Source of the DNA: Lepiota brunneoincarnata
Lineage: Eukaryota > Basidiomycota > Agaricomycetes > Agaricales > Agaricaceae
Length of the DNA stretch: 64,000 nucleotides
Direction: 5' to 3'
Assembly: GCA_023014365.1 (NCBI GenBank)
Contig: JAEBUN010000023.1
Coordinates: 124,001-188,000, forward strand
In this document: positions 45,930 through 56,559 of the stretch, one piece after another
Layout: each line of letters starts with the position of its first letter
How positions within the stretch are numbered: position 1 is the stretch's first letter
Notes under the pieces: generated by a model
Databases searched by the model: none
Told to the model about the DNA's origin: nothing
Seen by the model: only the letters and a program-made list of their open reading frames with translations
Translations under genes and position numbers: made by a program

Positions 45930-47672
45930 AATGGATTTGTTGTCTTCATCCTCATTGGGGATATGATTGGGACAGCAGGATAAAGCATCAGCAGTGGGTA
46001 TTTTTGTACCAGGTATGTGTTCAATCTGAAGGTTGAAGCAGGAGAGAAACTGATGCCAGTGGGCTTGGCATCAGTTGATGTCCTGCAGTTTCTTCCAATA
46101 AGTAAGATTTTGGTGATCAGTACAAACTTTAATGGGGAAGGATCCTCCTTCCAGATAATGGTGCCATTTGTCAAGGGCATGGATAATCACTCATAATTCA
46201 CAATTGTGAATATCATAGTTTTGTTTGGTGGGCATAAGGGTTTTTGATAGGAAAGCCATGGGGTATCTTTGGCTATTAATGTTGGTTTGATAAAGTACAG
46301 CTCTGGTAGTGTATTTTGAAGCATCACATTCAATTTCAAACAGTTTTGCCTGGTTGGGCATCATGAGCACAGGTTGCTTTGAGAATTGAAGTTTCAAAGC
46401 ATTGAACAAATTCTGACATTTGTTGGTCCACTCAAATAGTTGTTTCATGGATATAAGGGTGTTGAGAGGTTGGGCAATGGTGGAGTATCCATGGATAAAC
46501 TTGCAGTAGAAGTTGCAAAATCCTATAAATTTACAGACGTCTTTTGTCAATTTTGGAATGGGCCATTGGGTGATACTAGCTAACTTAATGGGGTCCATCT
46601 TGATTTTGTTGGGCATGATAATCATACCAAGATATTCCATACAGTTGTGGTAGAATTCGCATTTCTCAGTTTTCAGGTAGATGTTGTTCAGGGCCAAACA
46701 CTTGAGGACTTCTTCCATAATGTGATCATGTTCTTCCTGAGTGCAGGCAAAGATGAGTATATTGTCCATGTATATGACAATTGCTCCTTTACAGATCAGG
46801 GATGCTAGTATGTCATCCATAAATGCTTGGAAAGTGGTGGGGAAATTACACATTCCAAAGAACATGATGGTTAGTTCAAATAATCCAAGTGGGGTGTTGA
46901 ATGCACCTTTCCATTCATCTCCTTTCTTGATATGAATGTTGTTGTATCTGGTGTGGATGTCAAGTTTGGAAAATATATGGGCTCCTTTGAGCTTATCCAT
47001 GATCTTGGTAACCATTGGGATTTGGTACACATTCTTGACTGTATGTTTATTGACATAGTGGTAGTCTTGACAGGGGTGGAGCAAGCCATCTTTCTTATCA
47101 ACAAAGAAAAATGGAGAGGCCATCAGGGATTTCAACAGACAGATGTAACCCCTATGGAGGTTATCAGAAATGAACTCCTTGAGGGAGTTGTCCTGGTTCA
47201 GGGAAAGCTTGTATGCTTTCATCACTACAAGTTTGAACTTAGGCTTTAATTCAATAGCATGGTTGTAGGTTTGTTGGGGAGGGAATCATTCAGTGGCTTT
47301 CTTGCTAAAACAACTCAACCATCAGTGGAAGCAACATGGGACCTTAACAGCAGGATCGTCAACCTTTTTGTCTCCATGTTTAATCACAAGTTCTGTAGCC
47401 TGACTAGTTTGGTTGATCTCAAGCTCAACATGAGTGAGTTCAACAGGCATACTGATGATTTGATGCATCTCAGACTCAAGAGAGAACTCTTCATAGTCCT
47501 CATCAAGGAGAGGCTCATGTATCAGTTCATGCAGGGTATAAGAAAACTTTCCTTCAGGGTCAAATGCAATAGAACAGTCTAGTGCAAGAGTAGTGGTATT
47601 GATCAGGTGGTTGTTGTATATCAGGTATTTGGGGTGATGGTTGTGCTTCTTCTCTTTTCTCCATTGGAACAT
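45930..47672 (-). pseudogene. G1 reverse transcriptase and RNase H
   Basis: RT frame 47225-46191 is long. Motifs: SPFFFVDKKDGLLHPCQDYH, IFSKLDIHTRYNNIHIKKGD, FGMCNFPTTFQAFMDDIL, and IYMDNILIFA at 46761-46772. The last is the catalytic box with YMDN in place of YMDD. The thumb and connection (LGMIIMPNKIKMDPIKL, IGFCNFYCKFIHGYS) and RNase H (FEIECDASKYTTRAVLYQ; HNCELL) follow. A stop cuts RNase H near 46190. The Asp-to-Asn change would inactivate polymerisation. Confidence 0.85.
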
Positions 47673-47891
47673 ATGACATTTCCAATCAATCTTCGGGTTG
47701 ACTTTGTTTAGCTATGGGAAACCAAGGACCATTGGTTTCAAACCAGTTGCTGCAACATAGGCAGTGATGGGAGTTAACTGACCATCAATAACAGTGCAAA
47801 AGGTGGAATAGTAGGTGATCATTCCATTGCAGTTGTTCAATCCATCAAAATTATGCATATTAATTTGTTGGGGAAGCAGTTGTTTCCATAG

Positions 47892-48556
47892 TCAGTGTTC
47901 GGTCATGAAGTCTTCTGATATGAAATTTCCTTGAGCTCCAGAATCAAGCAGGGCAATAAGTGGGATATCTTTTCCTTCTCTTAAACTCTGCACTTTGAGG
48001 GGCAAGAATATGGATTTATTGTCTGAGGTAGATGCAAGAGTTACAACGTTACAAGAGAGAGGAAAACCAGGAGGGGCTGGCATCCAGCAGAACCTCTGAA
48101 TCAAAAATTCACAAACAGTTGCATAGTGGGGTCTTTGGACCAAGTCTTGTAGACTTTGACAGTGTCAGTTTCAGGAATAGATTCAATTATGGAACAGATT
48201 TTAAGGGATGCATTTTATATGTTGGTCACCTTATTGGTCTTCAGGGTCAGTTTAGCAATGTTGGGGCAAATGTGGGAGATGTGTCTGAGTTTGAAACAAT
48301 GGAAGCAGAGGCCTTTCTTGTAGGCATGCTTTTCTTTGGGCATGAAGATGGCATTGATGTCAATGTCATCATTGCAGGGGAAATGATCCAGTTGGTCTTC
48401 TTTGACTTCTTCATACTTGTGTTGCAGATCACCTGGGATATTAAAGGTAGGGTAATATTTGGGACCTTTATTAAGGTATGTATTGTCAATCTCCATAGTG
48501 TTCAGATCATGTGATGGATGGAATTGGTAATGGCAGTTCAGTCCACTGTAGGACAA
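47892..48556 (-). pseudogene. G1 CCHC knuckle and aspartic protease
   Basis: Minus strand 48556-48215 encodes an acidic linker and the knuckle CFHCFKLRHISHIC (C-x2-C-x4-H-x4-C). Frame 48143-47892 then gives the retropepsin core LIALLDSGAQGNFISEDF, with the DSG active-site triplet. A frame change separates the two. Confidence 0.8.
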
Positions 48557-48705
48557 TTGTTGCTGTAGTCATCAGTACAGTTGTTGGGGGTGGTGATAAT
48601 TAGTGGTAGTAGTGGGTCATGGATGGAATCCAGGATGCGGTCCTAAGATAGTAGAGGCAGTGCACCAGTTGTGATTGATTTGGATGGCACAGTAGTACCA
48701 TTTGT

Positions 48706-49725
48706 TTATAGTATTGGGTGGGTTAGGATTGGTGAGGATTTTATAGGTGAGGTTCTAGTTGATAATGTTTTGGAATTTCTCAATAAGGGTGCAGTCTTCC
48801 TTGAGTCCTGAATGGTGTACAAGAGTCTTGAACTCTGTGATGACATCTTCAACATTATGGGATCCCTGACAGAGGGTGTTGAGGTTGTGGAAGGCCTGAC
48901 TGGGGATGTCGACAGGCAAGAACACTTCAGTGAACTCTTCAATGAGTTCATTGTAGGAACCAGGGGTGAATATGCCCCAAGATATTTTTGACTGAAAGTA
49001 CTGGTTCTTCCAGTTGCTGGCTTTGCCAGTCTTAAGCAGGGACAAGAAGAATACAATCTTCTTATTGTTGTCATTGTAGATATTGGCATTACCGTAGAGG
49101 TAAAGCATAACAGAATTAATGAACTCCTGGAAGTTCTTGCAGTTACTGTTGAATAGCATCAGTTTCTTGAATGATAGCTCCTTCAAGCCATTGTACTGTT
49201 GTTGTGGTGGTGGATGCAGTGGGCCTGGTGGGCTGTGATGGTATGGGGATCTGGGCAGTTCTGGTGGTCCTCTGGGAGGGCCAGGAGGTGGGTAGTTGGC
49301 AGGTGCATCACCCATAGTCTCAGACATGGATCCACTGGGGGGGAAGGTGGTGGAAAGGGTTGTAGGGTGCAGGGGAGTTGGTAATGTCCAGGTTCTATCT
49401 GGTGGATAGGAAAATGTAGGGGACCTCCTGTACTAGTGGTTGCTTCTAGCAGACCAAAAGAGAGTCGAGGTGGTTCAACAGGGGATGGTTCAGTAATCTG
49501 AGTGGCTATGAGAATGGTAGTATCCACTGGTTTGGGTGGGGTTGTATATATGGGTTGGTTGGACTCAGGAGAAGATGAAGGAACATGAAAAGAAGTAATA
49601 GGATGAGGAGTTGATGGAGCAGCATGTGGGGTAACAGATGGTTGAAAAGGTCCAGGGGGTCCAGAACCAGACTGTGAAATGTGAGGGTTGGGACAATTAG
49701 TCTGGTCTTTGAAGTAACTACCCAT
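48706..49725 (-). pseudogene. G1 gag
   Basis: The ATG at 49725 starts MGSYFKDQTNCPNPHIS, followed by a long Pro/Ser/Thr-rich region, then (49327-48755) Pro-rich sequence and the retrotransposon gag domain. That domain contains YNGLKELSFKKLMLFNSNCK, FQEFINSVMLYLYGNANIYN, ASNWKNQYFQSKISWGIF and AFHNLNTLCQGSHNVEDVIT. G2 gag (54378-55378) is the close homologue. One frame change separates the two parts. Confidence 0.8.
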
Positions 49726-50005
49726 GATGGGCAATGGTTCTTTTCCAGTAAAGAGGAACCAACAAGAATTTAAGATTCACTAAGATGTTCAACAAGACAA
49801 ATGAGGAATCCAAGAACCTATCAAGATGCTGGTGAGCAAAGGTTCAGAGGAACAGCAGCCAAAGTTCTCAGGGTGAAGACTGTGTCAGACACTGGAATAG
49901 ATGAGTGATAATCCTCAACAGTTTACAGTACTGTCTAAACCACACAGCTTATGGTGCTGCAGACCAAAGAAGGTGAGAGCGAGAAAAGAGAAGAGAGGCA
50001 ATGAG

Positions 50006-50017
50006 TAGCTTTGTCTT
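50006..50017 (-). promoter_or_regulatory. G1 self-priming primer-binding site
   Basis: Minus strand AAGACAAAGCTA one base inside the 5' LTR. It is the exact 12-nt complement of TAGCTTTGTCTT at 50148-50137 within the LTR, the predicted start of the element's RNA. This is the arrangement of Tf1 and related fungal chromoviruses, not a tRNA primer site. Confidence 0.75.
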
Positions 50018-50018
50018 T

Positions 50019-50382
50019 TGTTATGTGGGTTAGGCATCTGCAAGGCTCACTGTGATCAAGTGTTCAGCAAGACTGTTGAGTAGTGCAAGCAAGTCTAAGG
50101 CAATGCCAAAGAGCAGGAACAAATACAATGTATAATAAGACAAAGCTAGGGGACATCCTTGCTAGCTAGGTCTAGATATACTACTGAGGTTATTGGTATG
50201 TGATAAAAGAAATAATCACATGCAAATGACAAAGAATCACAAGCTAAAAGAAGGCTAACTATAGATGGGTGGTGGCTTGTGATAAACTGACTATAGACAG
50301 GCGCTGATAGCAAGCAGTGACATGTGATAAGTAAAAATAGGCAGGTGTGGGAAATAAAAGGAGAAACAAAATAACAGTAACA
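50019..50382 (-). repeat. G1 5' LTR
   Basis: 364 bp, starting TGTTATG and ending AACA (plus-strand orientation). It is followed by target duplication TTGGG at 50383-50387. Confidence 0.9.
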
Positions 50383-50387
50383 TTGGG

Positions 50388-51254
50388 TGTCTAGGCTTGG
50401 CCCTTCTAGCTGATGCCTGATGCCTGAGCTTGGCCTTTGCCTTCAGCCACCCCCATCCCTGAGCCTGATCCTGCATACAATTATATATCTAACATTGTTG
50501 TGTGTTGTTTGCATATGATATTTCTGGTAGTCTATGTAGTGTTTGGCTGCCCAGTCTGTGCATAGACTATTACTGTATTTAAGTAGTGCAATTGCGATTG
50601 ACACTTGAATATCAACTTGGTTCCAGCTGTCTCTTCTCCCCTAACACCTAATGTTTTACAATCAGGCCCTCTCAAATACCCACTGTCTTACCATATGTAC
50701 TCCTCACATTTTTTTTCTCTTTTCTCTCCATCTCTTTTCTTTTTTCTTTCTGTTTCCATTATTCCCTAAACTTACCCCTTATACTTGAGTTTCATGATTG
50801 TAACATTATCAAGCTGCTTGATGAGCCATTCAACTGGCTCTTTCTTTTTTATTCTCTTTATTATTACTCTTGTCTCAGCTTTTCTACACAAATATCCTAT
50901 TTACCTTAAATACAATTTGAATGTGCAGAATAGGGGTAGTGAATATGATGTGCAGTTTTCACCCACCTTCAGTCTCATAAAAAATGCCTGTGTGCATTCA
51001 TTTCCTCATTTTTCTTATCACACTCAGCCCTCAAAAACCTCTCCATTTGAACTCTACTACTTACCCTAACATATCCAGGTCAAAACACACAATGACTAGC
51101 AGTAGCTGTCATGCCTTGCATCCTCCCCTCTCAAACAGACACCTTCACCCTCACTTCAGTTAATGTATTTGAAATTTGCACCTCTCTTTCAATTCTATGC
51201 TGAACAAATTTCTGTTCACAGCACTGGTGAACCCACACATGGGTTTCTCATCTA
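50388..51254. other. AT-rich region without a supported gene
   Basis: No gene supported. Polypyrimidine stretches near 50700-50760. The plus frame at 50785-51069 has no recognisable motif. Confidence 0.4.
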
Positions 51255-52190
51255 CAGTAAGGGGAAAAACCCTTCCAATGATTTTTATACTTCAATAAAT
51301 ATGTTAATAACTGCCCACCTACTAGAGATAAAACCTTCATATTTTAATTGAGAGTACGTATATGGCTCATATATCACCCTGCCAAATATCATTATGTCAT
51401 GTACCATTTTGGGAAGTCAATGAATTAAACAATCATTTCAGATCATTGGAAGGGTTTTGTCTGTCTCTAAGAGTTTACCAATAATTACACTTTTAGTACT
51501 TTGTATAACCTCCTCTGGTATTCAAAACAGCCTGAACCCTATCAAGCATACTCTCTATCAGATTCTAACACACTTTTGCTGGAATCTGATCCCATTCCTT
51601 TTGTGTCCTCCCCCATAATTCTTCTATCCCCTGAAGTGGAGTATCATACTTCCCCAACTTGATTTTAAGGTGGGTCCATAGATGTTCAATGGGATTGAGG
51701 TCTGGAGATTGTGGAGGCCACACCATAACCTCCATTTCAGTGACTTTAAACCATTTTTGAGCCTTGATGCACCTATATTTGGGATCATTATCTTGTTGAA
51801 AGACAATATCCTCCACTTCTTTGTCATACCACTCCAGACTCCCCTTGAGTTCATCCTCCAAAATAGTGACAAATAAATCACCATCCATCTTACCATTAAT
51901 CTTGGCTGCCAACCCTGGACCCTCCCATAGCATACAGCCCCATACCATGATAGAACCTCCTCCAAACTTTGTAGTTCCCTGTACTAGCCTGTCACTAAGC
52001 CTCTCCCCTGCTCTTTTCCAAACCCAAACCCTTCCGTTTGACCCTAAGTGATTGATTTTGGTCTGCATATATGTGAGGGCAACCTGGTAGCCATGTTGTG
52101 TTGGCTGAGCAGGAAGAAACCCCAGTGTCATTTCCAGACTTCTACCAAGTACATATCTGAGCAGGGAGAAACCTTAGAGAATCAATTAAG
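51255..52190 (-). pseudogene. Second Tc1-like family: transposase, 5'-truncated
   Basis: The minus-strand frame 52131-51565 is uninterrupted for 188 codons. Motifs: TKINHLGSNGRVWVWK (first catalytic region, with the Asp replaced), GGGSIMVWGCMLWEGPG, IVFQQDNDPKY with the second catalytic Asp (about 51800), and SPDLNPIEHLWTHLK with the third acidic position (about 51690). At the 3' end a block near 51255-51460 carries inverted words aaaacccttccaatga / tcattggaagggtttt, a composite terminal repeat like that of the other Tc1 family. The N-terminal DNA-binding domain and 5' terminal repeat are missing. It is clearly a different family from the relics at 35-38 kb. Confidence 0.75.
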
Positions 52191-52395
52191 GCTTCTCTGA
52201 GCTCACCTACACTACTTATACTACCTGCTATAAGGTCCAAGTTGAGTAATCTACTCTACATAAATGGCCATGAGGTGTCAGGGATGCCTAAAGCAAGTAT
52301 GGTCAGGAATGGGCCTAGGATAGGGTCATGCATGCCAGTGAGGGTTTGCATCTGCATCAGAGGGGCATAGGAGGGAATTCTGAGCACCGGGGTGC
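52191..52395. other. Short unassigned segment
   Basis: No feature recognised between the truncated Tc1-like element and element X. Confidence 0.4.
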
Positions 52396-53734
52396 TGGGG
52401 TGAAATGTGGATTACTTTACAAGATCAAAAACAAAGTTTGTTAACAAGTTTGCTAATTCCAACTTTATAAGTTTGTGGGGGAGAGGTTGTCACAAATCTC
52501 CAGAAATATATTCAATTCTAATGTTTTTAGGGTTTTGGTAAGTTATTCTCTTAGTCTCCAACTAGACAGACAGTTGTCCTATCTGAATACAATGGGAACT
52601 TTGATGGTCATTACTATATAATATGTTAACTAATATCTTCACGATTCAATAAGTCAAGCAAAATGCAAGCTTTCGCAATCAGTGAACCTCTGTAGACCTA
52701 GCAGACAACGTGTTCTAATGGGCCCTAGTGTACTATGTCCTTTTCACTTGACAATACTATAAATTTGCACTACCCAGCAAGACAGGCTTTTGACAAGCTC
52801 CTGCAGTAAGTGTCTTTAAGCTAGTAGGCCTAGTGGACAGCATTATCTAACGGGCCCTAGTGTACTACAGCTTCTGAACAATGCAATAAAACTTTATACT
52901 ACTCAGTGAGACAGGCTTCTTGCAAGCTCCTGCAGTAAGTATCTTTAAACTAGATAGACCTAATGGACAGCATTTTCAACAGGCCCTAGCATACTATGTT
53001 CGCTTCTCAATTAAACAGCTCTACAATTCAATAGTATACTTCTGAGGCAAGGCCTCTAAGAGGAACCCAAAGAAACGGAAGTTAGTGAACTTTCTACTTA
53101 AGAACAGAAGAGTTATAGCAACTTGTATTCAGTTCTCAAGTCAAGCAGAAGGGTCTGTCAATATCTCAATTGCTTCAAAGGGTCTGGTTTTAAAGAGTAT
53201 AACTCTTTAAGTCTCTGGTGGTCTATGACTGAAGAAAATCGTGTAAAATTGCTTTATATTCCTATCCTAATTGACCATACAATCAGGGGGGGGAAATAAG
53301 CAAGTGGTTTCTTGCCTCCCATGTAATTTATAGATGAGTTTTTATAACAATATACAATTAACTTATGGGTATACCTGAAACAAGACTTCAGCTTCATCAT
53401 TTTATTGTCTCCTCATCATTTAGGAGCATCATTCTAGGAGTTCCAATATCAGCAACATCAATTTGCTTTCAGGGACTTGCTTCCTAGGTGCCTGGCTATT
53501 TATATCATAGCCAGCCAGGTTAGCAAGTTTCCTTGCTAACATTTATCTATTGGTTTTTATTTTATTCTCGGACTCTCCACACCTGAGTTTTTCAACCCTA
53601 ATGTTCTAAAGTCCACTTCCATAGTCTTCAGGTAGTAGACTAACACTAGAATTAATTAGCTTATTCTATTCTTATCAATCTTCATTTTCTAGTTCATCAT
53701 TTCTGATCTCTTTTTGTTTCTATGAGGGGGCATC
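52396..53734 (+). mobile_element. Element X, copy 2, first part (split by G2)
   Basis: Homologous to X copy 1 from tggattactttaca near 52408 to the G2 target duplication GCATC at 53730-53734. It includes the 125-bp tandem array (52680-53050) and the palindrome around ctatttatatcatag near 53510. The remaining part continues at 62083-62615, directly after G2. No open frame. Confidence 0.75.
52680..53050. repeat. Tandem repeats of about 125 bp within X copy 2
   Basis: Three units. Each has a gccctag block, gacaggcttttgac or gacaggcttcttgc, aagctcctgcagtaagt and a tctttaa..ctag block. The inverted counterpart is at 43660-44030. Confidence 0.75.
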
Positions 53735-54086
53735 TGTTACCATTTTCCGGTTATGTGCCTGCCCACCCTATTTTTACTTATCACATGTCACTGCCCATTG
53801 TCAGCGCCTGTCTATATTTATTTATCACATGCCACTGCTTGTCTATAGTTAGTTTCCTTTTGGCTTGTGATTCTCATCCATTTGCATGTGTTTCTTGCTT
53901 TTATCACATACCAGCCACCTCCACAGTATATATAGACCTAGGTATTACTTGTAATCCCTAGCTTTGTCTTATTATACACCGTATTTGTTCCTGCTCGTTG
54001 GCATCACCTTAGACTTGCTCACACTACTCAATGGTTAACTTGTCGTTAATTGCATTGAGCCTTGCAGATGCCTAACCAGTGTAACA
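53735..54086 (+). repeat. G2 5' LTR
   Basis: 352 bp, TGTTACC to AACA. U3 contains three copies of TTATCACATG/A (53768, 53822, 53900 regions); then a TATA box and the predicted RNA start. Confidence 0.92.
53927..53970 (+). promoter_or_regulatory. G2 LTR promoter: TATA box and predicted RNA start
   Basis: TATATATA at 53927-53934 is followed about 25-30 bp later by TAGCTTTGTCTT at 53959-53970. The distance fits transcription starting at or next to this motif, which is exactly complementary to the primer-binding site. Confidence 0.6.
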
Positions 54087-54087
54087 A

Positions 54088-54099
54088 AAGACAAAGCTA
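54088..54099 (+). promoter_or_regulatory. G2 self-priming primer-binding site
   Basis: AAGACAAAGCTA, one base after the 5' LTR. It is the exact reverse complement of 53959-53970 (and 61955-61966 in the 3' LTR). Same arrangement as in G1. Confidence 0.78.
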
Positions 54100-54377
54100 C
54101 TTGTTGCCTCTCTTCTCTCTTCTCATCCTCCTTGGTTTGCACAGTACTGTTAACTGTGAGGTCTAGACAGAACCGTAATCTGTTGAGGATCATCGCTTGT
54201 CTATTTGAGTGTCTGACATGGTCTTCACCCTAAAGAACTCCAGCTGTTGTTCTTCTGAACCTTCGCACCCCAGCATCTCTATAGGTTCTTGGATTCCTCA
54301 TTCATCTTGTCAAACATCTTAGCGGATCTTAAATTCTCTTTGGTTCCTCTTTACTGGAAAAGACATTGTTGCCCACC

Positions 54378-55378
54378 ATGGGTAGTTATTTCAAAGCCAG
54401 GACAGACTGTCCTAACCCTCATATTTCCCAAAATGGTTCTGGATCTCCAGGACCCTCTCAACCATCTGTTACCCCATGTGCTGCCCCATCTACTCCTTGT
54501 CCTACTCCTTCTTTTTGTGTTCCTTTGTCTTCTCCTGAGTCTGACCAACCCGTATATGCAACCCCACCCAAACCAGTGGATACCACCAATTACATAGCCA
54601 CCCAGATTACCAAACTTTCACCCGTTGAACTGCCTTGACTCCCCTTTGGTCTGCTTGAAGCAACCACAAGTACAGGAGGCCCCTTATGTTTTCTTATCTG
54701 TCAGATCGAACCCGGACACTACCAACTCCCCTGTACCTTACAACCCTTTCCACCACCCTCTCCTCCATCCAAGCACATGTCTGAAACTATAGGAGACCTG
54801 CTGGCTAACCAGCCACTGTCAGGTCCATCAGGACCACCCAGAGGCCTACCAGGAACACCTGGACTGACCAGAAGCCTCTTTTCCCCACATAACCAATCAA
54901 CATCACCACCACCACAACAGCATAATGGCTACAAAGAATTATTGTTTGAGAAACTGACACCATTTGATGGCAACTGCAAGAACTTCCAGGAGTTCATTAA
55001 TTCCGTAGCACTTTACCTCTATAGTAATGCTGACATCTACAACACCGACGACAAGAAGATCATATTCTTCTTATCCCTGCTTAAAACCGGTGAAGCCAGT
55101 AACTGGAAGAACCAGTACTTTCAGTCAAAGCAAACATGGGGAATATTTACCCCTGGATCATATGAAGAACTTGTTGAAGAGTTCACCAAAGCATTCTTGC
55201 CCATTGACGTCCTGTCCCAAGCATTTCACAATCTTAACACCCTTCGTCAAGGATCCTGTAATGTCAAAGATGTCATCACAGAGTTCAAGACTCTCATCCA
55301 CTGTTCAGGACTCACAGAAGATTGCGCCCTCATAGAAAAATTCCAAAACATTACATATCAACTGGAACCTCACTTATA
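54378..55378 (+). pseudogene. G2 gag
   Basis: The ATG at 54378 starts MGSYFKARTDCPNPHIS. A CGA-to-TGA change near 54637 stops the frame (G1 keeps the Arg codon). The rest continues as Pro-rich sequence to the domain beginning near 54940 with LLFEKLTPFDGNCKNFQEFI, ASNWKNQYFQSKQTWGIF, EELVEEFTKAFLPIDVLSQA and AFHNLNTLRQGSCNVKDVIT. The gag domain would be functional but for that stop and the end near 55378. Confidence 0.82.
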
Positions 55379-55623
55379 AAATTCTTACCAATCCGAACCC
55401 ACCCAACACCATAAACAAATGGTACTGCTGCGCTATCCAAATTGATCACAACTGGTGCACTGCTTCTACAATCCTTGGACCACATCCAGGATTCCATCCA
55501 CACTCCACTCCCACTAATAACTACTGCTGTACACAACAACCATATTGCCAACCACAACAACAATCATCCGACACTGGACCAAACCACCACTACTAATTCT
55601 GCCCATCGTGTGATCCGAATGCT

Positions 55624-56252
55624 ATGGAGATCAACAATATGTACCTTAATGAAGGTCCCAAATATTACCCTTCTTTTAATATCCCTGGTGATCCGCACCC
55701 CAATCATGAAGAAGCTGAAGAAGACCAACCGGATCAATTCCCTCACAATGATGACATCAATATCAATGCCATCTTTACTCCTGAAGAAAAATGTGCCTAT
55801 GAGAAAGGCCTGTGCTTCCGCTGTTTCAAACCTGGCCACATCTCCTGCATGTGCCCCAATGTAGCTAAACCGCAACCGAAGATCAACAAAGCGACCAACA
55901 TACAAAATACATCCCTTAAAATCTGTTCCATCATCAAATCTATTCCCAAAACTGAAGCTGTTGAAATCTACAAGACTTGGTCCAAAGACCCAACTATGCA
56001 GCCATTCACAAATTTTTGATTTGGAGGTTCTATTCAACACCAGCCCCTCCCAGTTCCCCTCTCTCTTGTAATGTTGTAACTCTTGCATCTACCTCAAACA
56101 ATAAATCCATATATATTCCTTTAAAGGTGCAGAGCCTGAGAGAACAGAAAAATGTCCTGCTTATTGCCCTCCTTGACTCTGGAGCTCAAGGAAATTTCAG
56201 ATCTGAAGACTTTGTCACCAAACACCGTCTATGGAAGCAAGCACTTCCCTGA
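55624..56252 (+). pseudogene. G2 CCHC knuckle and aspartic protease
   Basis: Frame 55624-56019 carries an acidic linker and knuckle CFRCFKPGHISCMC. The overlapping frame 55977-56252 carries the retropepsin core LLIALLDSGAQGNFRSEDF. The overlap of about 40 bp between the frames could be a natural shift site or decay; G1 shows a break in the same place. Confidence 0.8.
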
Positions 56253-56559
56253 GCAATCAACATGTGCAATTTTGATGGATCAAACAACCTAAACAGAATG
56301 ATTATGCATTATTCTACCTTCCGCACAATAATTGATGGTCGTTTAACTCCCATCACCACCTCCATCACAGCAACAGGATCGAAACCAATGGTCCTTGGTT
56401 TCCCATAGCTTAACAAAGTCAACCCAAAGGTCGATTGGAAATGCCATACGTTTCAGTGGAGAAAAGAGAAGAAGCACAACCACCACCCCAAATATATGAT
56501 GTACAACAACCACCCAATCAATATTGCAACCCTCACCATGGACTGATTAAATGCATTCA

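Larger units (their letters stand above)
40869..50382 (-). mobile_element. Ty3/Gypsy chromovirus G1, complete with LTRs and target duplication
   Basis: About 9.5 kb, read on the minus strand. LTRs at 40869-41232 and 50019-50382 are aligned from TGTTATG to the ending AACA, and 5-bp target duplications TTGGG flank the element at 40864-40868 and 50383-50387. Coding order is gag, CCHC knuckle, protease, RT, RNase H, integrase, chromodomain, then an extra ORF. The element contains a 1.85-kb insertion (X, 42414-44268) between chromodomain and extra ORF. Many stops and frame changes show that it is dead; LTRs differ at many sites, so it is not recent. Confidence 0.92.

Noticed and set aside
40145..50620. 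G1 lying within a further LTR element, with diverged LTRs at about 40145-40250 and 50545-50620
   Set aside because: Only short, loosely matching blocks were found and no ends or target duplication; too weak to call.
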